A stretch of 48,569 nt of DNA, from NCBI GenBank assembly GCA_022707425.1, contig JAKJAQ010000009.1:20251-68819 (forward strand). Reading direction: 5' to 3'. Position 1 is the first letter of the stretch. Each line of letters begins with the position of its first letter. Shown here piece by piece: positions 17,988-27,792 of this stretch. The stretch is from Candidatus Babelota bacterium (GTDB lineage: Bacteria; Babelota; Babeliae; Babelales; JACPOV01). Below the pieces are notes generated by a model. That model did no database searches, was not told where the DNA came from, and saw only the letters and a list, made by a program, of their open reading frames with translations. The translations under genes were made by a program, and so were the position numbers.

Positions 17988-20687
17988 CTATTCACGAAGG
18001 TAGATGCCGCCATCACCACACATAAATAAATGACCCGTTGCCGTGTCCAAAATGATGTGCTCAACATGCGACCATCCAGTTATAAGCGGAATGTAGGTAC
18101 TCATGCTTTGACGCACTCCAGGTACATATCCAGGCTGTACAATTTGCTGAATTTGAATCATTGGTGATTGGCCACTAGTTAAACCCTTCGTACTGAACAC
18201 CAAAGAACCTTCAGCCATCAAATTGTGCCGAAATCCACGGCAGTTGACAAGCCATCGTTGCTCTTTGCTAAACGGTACGAACTTTATCTCTCCATTGTGT
18301 ACAAATAATCGATACACGAATCCACGACCTTCAATAAGCGAACCGGTCAAAACATAGAGTTGCCCGGCAGGTTCTAATTGATGTTCATTTCCCGAATGTG
18401 TAAGTAGAGAAAATTTTATTATTGCTTGATTACCCAGTTCATTAACCATCTTCCATTCAATATATTCTGCTTGAGGAGAATGTGCGCAATCTATTGATGC
18501 AAAAAACATTCCTTTAGTGGTACCAACAATTGCCGTGTTCGTTGAAATAATAAGATCATTAATGGTTGCTTTCTGCAATTGCTGTGTATTCATTAATTGT
18601 GTTGTGGTATATGAATTGACATGGTGTGCTTGATTAAAATCAATTCGATCAATCGAATCGCGCGTTGCAACATAAAAACAATTGTAACCACCAATAATTT
18701 TACGCACTAATTTATGATCGCTTATTTTTTTCCATTGATACTTTTCTGTAGCAAAAAGATCAACATAATCTTCAAATTTTTCTAAACGTGGTACACCATT
18801 ACCTTCTTGATCTACAAGAATGGCAACACCGTAAACACCACCTGCAAGAAAGCAAACCGTCGCATCACTTTGCATCTTTGCTATTTGCGTAATTGCACCG
18901 ATTGATTTGAGTGCTTCATCATTAAAAATATGTTTTTTTGCACTTGGCGAATGCACTATAGCACATTTTTGATAACCACCAGCCAAGACTAATCCGCTCA
19001 AATCGTTATCAATTGCAAGAAAAGGATCTGTCGCATCTTTAAAAATAATTGTTTGTATACCACCCTCTTTTTGTGAAAACGTGGTAGCCAATTGTTTGGC
19101 AACTTCGCTGTGATGTTCTTGTTTTTTTTCATCACCATTTTTTAATTCAAAATAACTCGTTGTGTGATAGGAAACACGGCCATCATCCAATATGCTCAGA
19201 ACCTGCATTACACGATCGATTGGGTTGAAACAAAATTTAAATGGCGCTCCTCTACTATACATACCACGCTTCCAAGGAGTCCATGCAGCAATTCTTCCCT
19301 GTTCATCAAAAATTGCATACGAGACAAACAAACCACTTTGTTGCTCCGTTTGACCTTTCACGGCAACCCACACTGCATCGCGCACTACTTCAATATCACT
19401 AACTGTTCCTGGTAAAGCGTGATTCGCTCCAACCATTGTTTGCAGTTGATTTGGCGTGCACATCTGTTCAATGTGCCCAGCACTTTGTGCAAATGTCGCA
19501 CCAAATGAAGTTGTCATGGTAACATCGGGTGCTGCTAACGTGCCAACATCTTTATCAAAAACCCATGTATCAAGTAACGCTATTAATCCTTTTTCAACAA
19601 GTGGCAGCGCACAAACTTTATTGACCGTTTCATCGGGTGTTCCATTGCCACCTTGCACAATAAGATACATGGTACCGGTTGTTGTTTTCATGGTGCGTAT
19701 TTTATGAACCGAGATTGATTTATCAGGACCGGTACCAGCAACAATTGAATCGCCCATTTGTTTAAGCAGATCATGTGGCACAAGCGGTTCAAAATTTAAA
19801 TGCCCATTCTCAATACGCCCAACTAACACAGCACACGCACCTTGGTCAACCCGTGCATCATGCTTTGTTTTTACTTGAAGACCAACAAAAAGCCGGTGCA
19901 ATGATTCATCCCAATGCATATCTACTACATTCGGAACAATTTCTGCTAACCCATCGTGAATGTTAATTGGATTATTTTCAACAGAACAATCAATTGGAAA
20001 AGCTCGGTTGCCATAATCATCACCGGTCACTGCATCAAGCGGATTAAAAAAACGACGCTTAATGCGTGTTTTTTCTTCTTCTTTTCCTGTTTGTTTGTTT
20101 TCTTCTTTATATGTCTCCACTTCAGTATCAAGTCTCAAGAGTGCAATACCGCTTCCCGATTGCCCAAATTCTGATTCATGCCCTTTTACTGCTAAGAAAA
20201 AATAATCTCTGCGCAAAGCAAGCTGCGTAGCAGTTGCACCAAAACTTAATCCGACAATTGCCGCTGTTTGTTGCGGCACTTCGTTTTTTCTATCTGCATC
20301 GTTTATGGTTTCAATGCTAACAATTGACATATTTTCAGCTGAACTTCCTTGCATAACCCAATAAAGCGCGCCTGGTTGATCTTTGGTAACAATTACAGGT
20401 GCTTCACCAAGAACGGAAAGGAGAGCAACCTCTTTATTTACAAGAGGATTAACACAACCTATTTGGCCATTTAAATATGCTTTTTCAGGAAAAACATAGG
20501 GGAACTGTCCCGTTGGAAATAATTTGACTAATGAAGAAGTATTGCGCCCTTTTTTAATTAAGAATGGAACTTCTTTAAATGAAAAACTCACTAATGGTTC
20601 TTGATCTATGCATGGTTCATTATTGTCTTGTGCACACAAGATAGTTACACACGAAATGACAATTAACAATAACCGGCAGCGCTTCAT
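17988..20687 (-). CDS. Large exported protein, probable beta-propeller-like fold, unknown function
   Basis: The start at 20687 has AAAGGAG seven bases upstream and gives 899 residues. It begins with a signal peptide, MKRCRLLLIVISCVTILCAQ. The mature protein is beta-rich and has recurring segments of the type VWVAVKGQTEQQSGLFVSYA, RLFVGLQVKT and YLIVQGGNGTPDE, which look like propeller blades, though no canonical WD, NHL or Kelch motif is clear. No transmembrane segment follows the signal. It is the first gene of a transcript with the beta-barrel gene. The family is not recognised. Confidence 0.65.
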   Translation of the reverse strand: MKRCRLLLIVISCVTILCAQDNNEPCIDQEPLVSFSFKEVPFLIKKGRNTSSLVKLFPTGQFPYVFPEKAYLNGQIGCVNPLVNKEVALLSVLGEAPVIVTKDQPGALYWVMQGSSAENMSIVSIETINDADRKNEVPQQTAAIVGLSFGATATQLALRRDYFFLAVKGHESEFGQSGSGIALLRLDTEVETYKEENKQTGKEEEKTRIKRRFFNPLDAVTGDDYGNRAFPIDCSVENNPINIHDGLAEIVPNVVDMHWDESLHRLFVGLQVKTKHDARVDQGACAVLVGRIENGHLNFEPLVPHDLLKQMGDSIVAGTGPDKSISVHKIRTMKTTTGTMYLIVQGGNGTPDETVNKVCALPLVEKGLIALLDTWVFDKDVGTLAAPDVTMTTSFGATFAQSAGHIEQMCTPNQLQTMVGANHALPGTVSDIEVVRDAVWVAVKGQTEQQSGLFVSYAIFDEQGRIAAWTPWKRGMYSRGAPFKFCFNPIDRVMQVLSILDDGRVSYHTTSYFELKNGDEKKQEHHSEVAKQLATTFSQKEGGIQTIIFKDATDPFLAIDNDLSGLVLAGGYQKCAIVHSPSAKKHIFNDEALKSIGAITQIAKMQSDATVCFLAGGVYGVAILVDQEGNGVPRLEKFEDYVDLFATEKYQWKKISDHKLVRKIIGGYNCFYVATRDSIDRIDFNQAHHVNSYTTTQLMNTQQLQKATINDLIISTNTAIVGTTKGMFFASIDCAHSPQAEYIEWKMVNELGNQAIIKFSLLTHSGNEHQLEPAGQLYVLTGSLIEGRGFVYRLFVHNGEIKFVPFSKEQRWLVNCRGFRHNLMAEGSLVFSTKGLTSGQSPMIQIQQIVQPGYVPGVRQSMSTYIPLITGWSHVEHIILDTATGHLFMCGDGGIYLRE

Positions 20688-20795
20688 AGGTAAACTCCTT
20701 TGCAAGTCGCACGTATTATATGAAGATGGTTGTTTTTAGTGTACGCCATTTTAAAAAAATCGCCACCATCTAACGCTTCTTCATTTTTTCCACAA

Positions 20796-20837
20796 TATAA
20801 TTTGATTAAAAATATGCAGATTTTAAATCAAATTATA
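20796..20837. repeat. 12-bp perfect inverted repeat between divergent genes
   Basis: TATAATTTGATT at 20796-20807 is matched by its exact reverse complement at 20826-20837, with an 18-base spacer. It lies in the 221-base gap between divergent starts at 20687 and 20909, just upstream of the rightward -35 box. An operator for a dimeric regulator or a cruciform-forming element are both possible. The arms are AT-rich, so chance is not excluded. Confidence 0.5.
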
Positions 20838-20843
20838 TTCCAA

Positions 20844-20873
20844 TTGACATCCTGATCGAATTATCGATACAAT
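20844..20873 (+). promoter_or_regulatory. Putative sigma70-type promoter for the exported protein at 20909
   Basis: A perfect TTGACA at 20844-20849 and TACAAT at 20868-20873 are separated by 18 bases, about 35 bases before the ATG. This is among the closest consensus matches seen in the window. Confidence 0.55.
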
Positions 20874-20908
20874 TAAGGTACTATCATTTGCAATTTTAAG
20901 GACATTGG

Positions 20909-21520
20909 ATGTATTTGAATTTGAGATTTTTAATATTGATTGCTCTATTTGCAACTTCATTCGCCATTCATTCTATGGATGAAGATAAATTCAAAGTTAT
21001 GATTGATAAATATAAATTGGAAAAAAGTATTGAAACATTAAATCCACAAGTATTTTCATTTACAATGGCAAGCATTTTAGCACCTTCTGCAAAAAAAACT
21101 GCCCTCACGATCATTGCCCATTCTATTCAAACAAAAAACATCGACGATATAAAATATATGGCAAAACATACGAGAGATTTAGACACAAATTTCATAACAT
21201 CAGGAGCAAAATCGGTAATTCAAAATCTTCTCGTAAAAATTCGAGAAGAACAAGAGAAGCAAACCTCTGAGCAAAATTTAAAAAAATGGCATACCTTTTA
21301 TTTTACTTGTGGGATTTTCAACGCGTTTGTCGCAACAGTGGGTATTGGTCTTATTTTTTCAGGGCACAAAAAAACAGGCGTTGCAACAACCTGTGCCGGC
21401 ATTTCCGCTCTTGGTAAAGTAGGATATACATACAAAAATCATAATAGCTATTATGAAAATCGTACAAAAAAAGCCGAAGAGCTTGAGGATATAATTACTA
21501 CTCTGAGTAAAAATCTTTAA
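20909..21520 (+). CDS. Exported or membrane-anchored small protein, unknown function
   Basis: The protein has 203 residues, with AAGGA six bases before the ATG. The signal peptide (MYLNLRFLILIALFATSFA) is followed by HSMDEDKFK. A helical charged middle region leads to a second hydrophobic stretch at about 135-160 (FNAFVATVGIGLIFSGHKK). It ends with a charged helix. The family is not recognised. comM begins 33 bases downstream on the same strand. Confidence 0.65.
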   Translation: MYLNLRFLILIALFATSFAIHSMDEDKFKVMIDKYKLEKSIETLNPQVFSFTMASILAPSAKKTALTIIAHSIQTKNIDDIKYMAKHTRDLDTNFITSGAKSVIQNLLVKIREEQEKQTSEQNLKKWHTFYFTCGIFNAFVATVGIGLIFSGHKKTGVATTCAGISALGKVGYTYKNHNSYYENRTKKAEELEDIITTLSKNL

Positions 21521-21553
21521 TAGAAAAAAAATAAATTAATCCAAAGTATTTAC

Positions 21554-23092
21554 ATGCACGCAAAAATATTTTCAGCAACAACGGTAGGAATCGAAGCGCA
21601 CGGTGTAGAAGTTGAAGTTGATCTTTCATATGGGATGCTTCAATTTTTTATTGTTGGGTTGCCCGATACCGCAATTAAAGAAAGTCGGCAAAGAATTCAA
21701 ACTGCGCTGAAAAATAGCGGCATTCGTTTACCTGAACGCAAAATCACGGTCAATTTAGCACCAGCCGATTTAAAAAAAGAAGGTACACTGTTTGATTTGC
21801 CCATTGCAATCGGTATTTTGTGTGCTGCAAAACTAGTTTCATTAACACCAGAGTTTTCTTCTGAAACACTTTTTATTGGCGAACTTTCGCTTGATGGCAC
21901 AATTCGTTCAATTAAAGGTGCACTTGCAATTGCATTCGATGCGCAAACCTTGGGCAAAAAACGGCTTATTGTACCAAAGGACAATGCACACGAAGCGGCA
22001 CTCATTGAACAATTGGAAGTTATTGGCGTTTCAAGTTTGGTTGAACTAATTGCCTATTTACGCAACGAAACACCAATTGCACCAACACAAAGCGCCTACC
22101 AACTGCCACTGCACAATGAAAATGAACTTGATTTTTCCCAAGTGCGCGGACAACACCAAGCAAAACGTGCATTGCAAATTTCCGCTGCAGGGCGACACAA
22201 TATTTTGTTCATTGGGCCTCCAGGTTCGGGCAAAACTATGCTTGCAAAACGGCTTCCAACAATCATGCCACCACTTTCGTTTCAAGAAGTTTTAGAAACT
22301 ACTAAAATTTATTCGATCAGCGGAAAATTAGCTCAACAAAAATTAATCACCCAGCGCCCATTTCGCAATCCGCATCACACAATTTCGCAAGCAGGGTTAG
22401 TTGGCGGTGGTTCATTTCCACAGCCAGGCGAAATTAGTCTCACGCATCATGGCATTTTGTTTTTAGATGAACTCACTGAATTTAAACGCACAACGCTTGA
22501 AGTATTGCGACAACCACTTGAAAATAAAACGGTGTGCATTTCGCGCGCTAATCATACCATAACGTTTCCTGCAAATTTTCTACTCATTGTCGCACTCAAT
22601 CCGTGCCCGTGTGGATTTTTGGGTGACACAAAACGGCAATGCCATTGTTCAAAAAATGCGATTGAACATTATTTAGCAAAACTTTCAGGTCCACTGCTAG
22701 ATCGCATTGATTTGCAAATTAATGTTGCATCACTTGATTATGATACACTCAAAAATAATGATGCACGGGCATTGAGCTCTGAACAACTTTTTACCGGTGT
22801 ACAAAGAGCACTCGAGGCACAACAGAACCGTTTTGGCAATTCTTTTACCTTTAACAGTTCAATGACTCCCAATCAAATTGACCAATTTTGCATGTTGTCA
22901 CCGGAAGCTGAACAATTAGTAAAACAAGCTTTTGAGCGTTTGCACTTGAGCATGCGCGGGTACCACAAAATTTTGAAAGTTGCTCGCACAATTGCAGATC
23001 TTGAACACGCGAAACAAATTCAAGTTGCGCATGTACGCGAAGCAATTATGTACCGCTCACTTGATCAAGCACTTGAAAAAATGCGTTCATGA
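21554..23092 (+). CDS. comM: ComM/YifB family Mg-chelatase-like AAA+ ATPase
   Basis: The 512-residue protein has the full ComM order: an N-terminal Lon-protease-like domain (GLPDTAIKESRQR, APADLKKEGTLFDLPIA), a Walker A GPPGSGKTML at about residues 220-229, a Walker B GILFLDELTEF, and the zinc-like cysteine motif NPCPCGFLGD followed by CHC. ComM is a hexameric helicase that promotes branch migration during natural transformation. Its presence fits DNA uptake or recombination but does not prove competence. It overlaps acpS by four bases (ATGA). Confidence 0.93.
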   Translation: MHAKIFSATTVGIEAHGVEVEVDLSYGMLQFFIVGLPDTAIKESRQRIQTALKNSGIRLPERKITVNLAPADLKKEGTLFDLPIAIGILCAAKLVSLTPEFSSETLFIGELSLDGTIRSIKGALAIAFDAQTLGKKRLIVPKDNAHEAALIEQLEVIGVSSLVELIAYLRNETPIAPTQSAYQLPLHNENELDFSQVRGQHQAKRALQISAAGRHNILFIGPPGSGKTMLAKRLPTIMPPLSFQEVLETTKIYSISGKLAQQKLITQRPFRNPHHTISQAGLVGGGSFPQPGEISLTHHGILFLDELTEFKRTTLEVLRQPLENKTVCISRANHTITFPANFLLIVALNPCPCGFLGDTKRQCHCSKNAIEHYLAKLSGPLLDRIDLQINVASLDYDTLKNNDARALSSEQLFTGVQRALEAQQNRFGNSFTFNSSMTPNQIDQFCMLSPEAEQLVKQAFERLHLSMRGYHKILKVARTIADLEHAKQIQVAHVREAIMYRSLDQALEKMRS

Positions 23093-23499
23093 ACATCGCT
23101 CTTGGTTTAGATGCGGTCGAAATTAGTCGTTTTGGGCATTGGCATGCTTACACCGATGCACAATTGCTTAAAATTTTTTCACCTGCTGAAATCATCTATT
23201 GCAGATCAATTTCGGTAAAAAGCGCCGAACGATTTGCAGCTCGTTTTGCAGCAAAAGAAGCATTTTTTAAAGCTCTTTGCCAATTGTTTGCACAGAAAAA
23301 ACTATCATTTCTCCCTGTTGCAAAACATGTGACCCTGCAGCATCACACTACCGATTCACCATACCTTGCGGTACAGTGGCAGCTGCTCTCGATTTGTGCA
23401 CCTGAACTCTTAATTGCGCCTCCAGAAGTGAAAGTTTCAGTCACCCATACCAAACAAACAGCAATTGTATGTGTAATTTTAATCGGACAAAACAGTTAA
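23089..23499 (+). CDS. acpS: Holo-[acyl-carrier-protein] synthase
   Basis: The protein has 136 residues, normal for AcpS. GLDAVEISRF contains the Asp that helps bind magnesium and CoA, and ERFAARFAAKEAFFKAL contains the catalytic Glu/Lys region. A C-terminal VSVTHTKQTA block completes the signature. It transfers 4'-phosphopantetheine from CoA to acyl carrier protein for lipid synthesis. The four-base overlap with comM suggests translational coupling. Confidence 0.92.
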   Translation: MNIALGLDAVEISRFGHWHAYTDAQLLKIFSPAEIIYCRSISVKSAERFAARFAAKEAFFKALCQLFAQKKLSFLPVAKHVTLQHHTTDSPYLAVQWQLLSICAPELLIAPPEVKVSVTHTKQTAIVCVILIGQNS

Positions 23500-23504
23500 A
23501 AGTG

Positions 23505-23538
23505 TTGACAAAGAATAAAAAAACAGTACCTTTATACA
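23505..23538 (+). promoter_or_regulatory. Possible promoter of the initiator tRNA
   Basis: A perfect TTGACA at 23505-23510 lies upstream of a TTTATACA stretch at 23531-23538. The spacing to TTTATA (20) or TATACA (22) is longer than ideal, so the -10 box is uncertain. Confidence 0.3.
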
Positions 23539-23598
23539 TGTCTCAACCTATGTTTTTCAAACATGTTCCAAGAGACTCTTTGAAAATTAAAAAATTGA

Positions 23599-23675
<77 letters not shown>

Positions 23676-23840
23676 AATTCAAAAAAGATAACGTAATGAT
23701 GTGCACTTTTCTCATTCACCCATCTCTCATCGCCCGGCAACTCTCAAAAAAATAGCCATTTTTTCAATAATTTGGTCACATTTAACCAATAATTATTGTA
23801 ACCTAAGCACAGAAATATTTTTTTTTGAAAGTTAACTCTC

Positions 23841-24899
23841 ATGAAGTTTTTATTATTTTGTACGTTATTAACCACCCACATTCTTTCGTGTATGGAAAAT
23901 TCAAATACCTCACTAGAGGAAAAAGCTGAATGGATTATTTCACATCCAAAATTATCTTCGGATTTGAAAGATCTAATATATGGTGAAACTCTTTTGAATT
24001 TAAAAAATGCAGCTGAGGTTAAGTCACTCAATTCCGATCTACCATTGATTTTTTATAAAACCAATTTCTCAAATCTACAAAGTAAGCAGATCGATCCATT
24101 TCTTGCACTCGGTTTTATTATTCAAAAGGAAAAAGCTATTACTTATTATCAACCAAAAAACTCTGCAGATTTGGTTAAACACGAAACTGGTATTTATCAC
24201 GTTCAAGCAATCGAAACTGAACTTGATTGGACCAAGATTGATGACCAGAATTTCAAAATCAATAATAAAAGAAATAGCGATGAAGTAAAAATACAATTTT
24301 CACAAACACTGAGCCGCTATATATTTATTAATGATCTCATTTCGCTCGAAAACATAGATTTGTCTCGTGGTTATTCATTTAGAATAATGATTGAAGCATA
24401 TTGTCCTTTCAGCCCTAAAAATTCTTTTTCAAGCAAAGGATCAATTTGCACAGATAAAGTATATTCAGATCAACCTTTTATTTTCTTTAAAGTCGCTAGC
24501 AAAAACAATAAGGTTTACGACAAACTCATTTTTTACAATGCGATTAATAAATCATTAGGGTTCTTTGGTAATGTTGAAACTGGCGAATTACCAACACAAA
24601 CAAACTATTTTTTCACTTCATTAAACGAGTACAAAAAATATTTAGAAGAAAAAAATTGGGTTCTTAATGAGCAACAAGCAACATTAACCAACAATGCATA
24701 TGTACATCTAGATGCATTAAAAAAAGAAAAGCCAGATGCACAAACTTTGCAAAAAGCGCAAGAATTTTTAACAGCCTTTAAATCACGCAACGATAAAATT
24801 AAAATCTTGTGGTTAACGCAAGATGAACTTACAAAACAAAATCCGTTTAAAAAATTGCATGAATTGTTGAAAAATTTAACAAATAATAACAACAGTTAA
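23841..24899 (+). CDS. Exported protein, possible lipoprotein, unknown function
   Basis: The protein has 352 residues. The first 17 residues, MKFLLFCTLLTTHILSC, form a signal peptide that ends with a lipobox-like ILSC, so lipidation is possible. The mature part is mixed alpha/beta, with a charged C-terminal helix ending in NLTNNNNS. The family is not recognised. A perfect 12-base palindrome, CAATAATTATTG (23787-23798), lies upstream in the gap after the tRNA. Its stop overlaps the convergent Nudix gene stop through a shared TTAA. Confidence 0.6.
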   Translation: MKFLLFCTLLTTHILSCMENSNTSLEEKAEWIISHPKLSSDLKDLIYGETLLNLKNAAEVKSLNSDLPLIFYKTNFSNLQSKQIDPFLALGFIIQKEKAITYYQPKNSADLVKHETGIYHVQAIETELDWTKIDDQNFKINNKRNSDEVKIQFSQTLSRYIFINDLISLENIDLSRGYSFRIMIEAYCPFSPKNSFSSKGSICTDKVYSDQPFIFFKVASKNNKVYDKLIFYNAINKSLGFFGNVETGELPTQTNYFFTSLNEYKKYLEEKNWVLNEQQATLTNNAYVHLDALKKEKPDAQTLQKAQEFLTAFKSRNDKIKILWLTQDELTKQNPFKKLHELLKNLTNNNNS

Positions 24900-25315
24900 T
24901 TGTTTTGCAAAAACGCATGTATTTTTTTTAATAAATTTTGCGCATTTTTGTAAGTAATTTTTTTGAGTGCTTGTTTATATTCGAGCCATTCATAACCAAT
25001 GTGTTCATGAGAAAGCTTAATTTTTTTGGTGTATGTTTGTCCGACAAAAAAATAAACTGTTTTATTAATCAGTTCGTGTGTTTTTGAATTTTTAAAAAAA
25101 TACTCAAATGAATCTTCAAAGCCTTCGCACAATTGTGCACTAATTCCTGCTTCTTCTTGCAGTTCCCGCAGCGCAGTTTCTTGTTTGGTTTCACCTTTTT
25201 CAATATGGCCTTTAGGAAAATCCCAATGACCTGACTCATAATGAAGTAGCAAATATTCAATTGTCTCTTCGTGTCGATAAAATACCACCACGCCGGCTGA
25301 AAATTCTCGTTTCAT
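24896..25315 (-). CDS. Nudix hydrolase (Ap4A-type)
   Basis: The ATG at 25315 has AAGGA about four bases upstream and gives 139 residues; an in-frame TTG at 25330 overlaps murJ and is less likely. The Nudix box is complete: GHIEKGETKQETA, then RELQEEAGI, with the metal-binding RELQEE core. The N-terminal SAGVVVFYR and the HWDFPKGHIE sequence resemble bis(5'-nucleosyl)-tetraphosphatases, which degrade Ap4A. It lies seven bases after the murJ stop, so it is the last gene of a lolD-murJ-nudix operon. Confidence 0.85.
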   Translation of the reverse strand: MKREFSAGVVVFYRHEETIEYLLLHYESGHWDFPKGHIEKGETKQETALRELQEEAGISAQLCEGFEDSFEYFFKNSKTHELINKTVYFFVGQTYTKKIKLSHEHIGYEWLEYKQALKKITYKNAQNLLKKIHAFLQNN

Positions 25316-25322
25316 GCATTCC

Positions 25323-26978
25323 TTATTCAAGAAAATAAAGTTTTATGCCAAACAGTTTGCGCGTTTTAAAAAGTATACCAAAAAAGATTCCAGCAAGCGG
25401 TATAAACCACACCCAAAATATAAGCGAATTGAGAAACATTGGTGCCGATGAGCCAAAACTCATTGAAATGATGCCAATGAGCGCATAGTATAAAATTAAA
25501 AATAGTCCACTTACCAACGCACATTGCAACAAACTTTTCGCTGCAAATTGTGCAAATGCTGTACCGTAAAAAGTAAACCCAAAAAAGTAATACAGCCCAT
25601 AAGCAAAGAGTGCTGTTTGTAGCGCACTCACAATCACAGTCGCGAGCGCAATACCGGTAGCACCAAAAAGTGGCATTAAAACAAAATAACTAAGCAATAG
25701 ATCGGTAGCTAATACCACACATGAAATAATGAGCGGAATGCGTGTTTCATGGAGTGCATAATATAAATTGAGCAATATATGATTGAGCGAAAAGAAGAAA
25801 AGACCAATAACAAAAATCATTAAAATGGTTCCCGCTTCTTGCACATTGGCAAGAGTAAATTTATTTGATAAAAACAGCGTCAAAAATAATTTATGCGCAA
25901 CAAATGCAAACATGAGTGAAACTGGCACCATCACCCAAAAAATCAATTTTGCAGCTTCATATAAATAAAAACTCAATCGGCGGTGCGCATAGGTGCCCAC
26001 ACGCGCAAATGAGGGGAATAAAACAGTTGAAAATGCACGAGAAAAAACACCAAGTGGAATGCCCATAAACCGATTTGCATAATAAATTAGCGAAATTGAT
26101 CCTGCAGGTAAAAATGACGCAACACTGGTGGAAACAAATAACAAGAGTTCCATCACACTCATGCTCAATAAACAAGGAATAAATTTATGGAGCACTTTTT
26201 TCATTGCGCTCCAGGTGGAATCTTCAATTGGTCCAAATGAAAAACCGGCATTAAAATAGGCAATTAAATGCCACACAAACTGTGCAATACCACTCAACAA
26301 AATAAAAAAGCACAAGTAAGTAACCGGTAATTGATAAGAGATACAAACCAAAATACCGGTAATAAAAATAACGTTAATGAGCACTTGTCCAAATGCAGGT
26401 ACAAAAAAGCGGTGCACTGATTGCAATGCGCTTGCAAGTAATGCACTCATTGATAAAAAGAGAATAAAACTGATCAAAATACGCAAAAAAGAAACAGCCA
26501 AAAGTGCTTGCTGGCTGGGCTGAGTTGTCGATAAAAATGCCACGCAAGAGCCGATTGTTTGATCGATGAACGGAATACCAAAAAGTGAAAATGTAGCAGG
26601 TGGTTGCACTACACAGTACCATCCGGGCACAATAAAACGAATAATTGTTTCTGCTTTCCAAAAAATAACTAAGCACACAATGCACAAAATTCCTTCGAAG
26701 ATCATCATCGAAAGTGTCATGAGGCTATTTACCGCTTTTTTATCATTTTGTGCATTTTCTGCTACAAACGATGGCAACAATGCCGCACTCAAGGCTCCTT
26801 CAGCAAAAACTTTACGCAGCGAATTGGGAATTTTGAAAGCGGTCAGAAATGCATCTGCCAACGGTCCAACTCCTAAGTAGTTTGCCATCAACACTTCACG
26901 CGCCAATCCAAGCAAACGGCTGAGCATGGTGGATGAAGCAACTTGTACCGTTTTTTTTCTGATGTCTGCTCTGTTCAT
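25323..26978 (-). CDS. murJ: Lipid II flippase MurJ (MviN family)
   Basis: The 551-residue polytopic protein has about 13-14 hydrophobic segments. The N-terminal MLSRLLGLAREVLMANYLG, FLTAFKIPNSLRKVFAEGAL and LLPSF are characteristic of MurJ. It moves the peptidoglycan precursor lipid II across the inner membrane, so the cell makes or once made a peptidoglycan wall. Its ATG overlaps the lolD-like stop by four bases. Confidence 0.92.
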   Translation of the reverse strand: MNRADIRKKTVQVASSTMLSRLLGLAREVLMANYLGVGPLADAFLTAFKIPNSLRKVFAEGALSAALLPSFVAENAQNDKKAVNSLMTLSMMIFEGILCIVCLVIFWKAETIIRFIVPGWYCVVQPPATFSLFGIPFIDQTIGSCVAFLSTTQPSQQALLAVSFLRILISFILFLSMSALLASALQSVHRFFVPAFGQVLINVIFITGILVCISYQLPVTYLCFFILLSGIAQFVWHLIAYFNAGFSFGPIEDSTWSAMKKVLHKFIPCLLSMSVMELLLFVSTSVASFLPAGSISLIYYANRFMGIPLGVFSRAFSTVLFPSFARVGTYAHRRLSFYLYEAAKLIFWVMVPVSLMFAFVAHKLFLTLFLSNKFTLANVQEAGTILMIFVIGLFFFSLNHILLNLYYALHETRIPLIISCVVLATDLLLSYFVLMPLFGATGIALATVIVSALQTALFAYGLYYFFGFTFYGTAFAQFAAKSLLQCALVSGLFLILYYALIGIISMSFGSSAPMFLNSLIFWVWFIPLAGIFFGILFKTRKLFGIKLYFLE

Positions 26979-27673
26979 CTGTTTTCCCTTTTTTGAGTAA
27001 AAGTCAACGTGCCATTGTTAATTTCCAGAATATTTTCCATCTGTGATAACAATAGTTGATCATGGCAACTTATAATGAGACCCATACCTAATGTTTGTTG
27101 ATATTCTAAAAAAAGTGCGGTTATTTCGGTTCCTGTTTGGGTATCAAGTGCACTTGTTGGTTCATCAGCAAGCAAAAAATTTGGGCGTGAAATGAGCGCT
27201 CGCGCAAGCGCAACCCGTTGTTGCTGACCACCTGAAAGTGTCGCTGGAAAATCATGTTTTTTATCTTCAAGACCAAGTTTTTTCAACAACAGATCCGCTT
27301 CGCGGTAAGCATTTGCTTGCGAAATTCCTGCAAGAAATCCTTTAATTGCAACATTTTCTCGCACTGAAAGTTGATAAATGAGCTGTGCATGTTGAAAAAC
27401 AATGCCGAGCGATTTTTGTCGTGCGCGGTGTGCATGCATTTCCGCTGAATATCGTACATCTTCATGAGCATACTCAACAGTACCCTTGGTTGGTTGCTCA
27501 AGACCGGCAATAAGATTGAGCAACGTTGATTTTCCCGATCCGGAAACACCAGAAATGCCATAGGTTTTACCTTCACAAAAAGTAGCATTGATGTTGGTAA
27601 ACAACATTTGTGCCGTTTTATGTACATAAAACGTTTTGTCTACTTGGTTTAAAATAATCGAAGCGAGTTTCAT
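26975..27673 (-). CDS. lolD: ABC transporter ATP-binding protein, LolD-like
   Basis: The protein has 232 residues. It contains Walker A GVSGSGKSTLLNLIAGL, a Q-loop in GIVFQHAQL, the signature LSGGQQQRVALARAL and Walker B NFLLADEPTSALD, followed by an H-loop in ISCHDQ. It is closest by eye to LolD/MacB-type ATPases, which drive release of lipoproteins from the inner membrane. The membrane partners LolC/LolE are not adjacent, so the exact role is less certain. It is the first gene of the operon with murJ. Confidence 0.8.
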   Translation of the reverse strand: MKLASIILNQVDKTFYVHKTAQMLFTNINATFCEGKTYGISGVSGSGKSTLLNLIAGLEQPTKGTVEYAHEDVRYSAEMHAHRARQKSLGIVFQHAQLIYQLSVRENVAIKGFLAGISQANAYREADLLLKKLGLEDKKHDFPATLSGGQQQRVALARALISRPNFLLADEPTSALDTQTGTEITALFLEYQQTLGMGLIISCHDQLLLSQMENILEINNGTLTFTQKRENR

Positions 27674-27792
27674 AAGTGCTAGCAGCCCAACTGATATAAA
27701 GAGTATTCAAATAGGCAAGATGGAGCAGGCACACAAGAATTGTTGTTTTTAAAATTGCTCATATTCTACACTGAGTAAAAGGGATACGGGAT

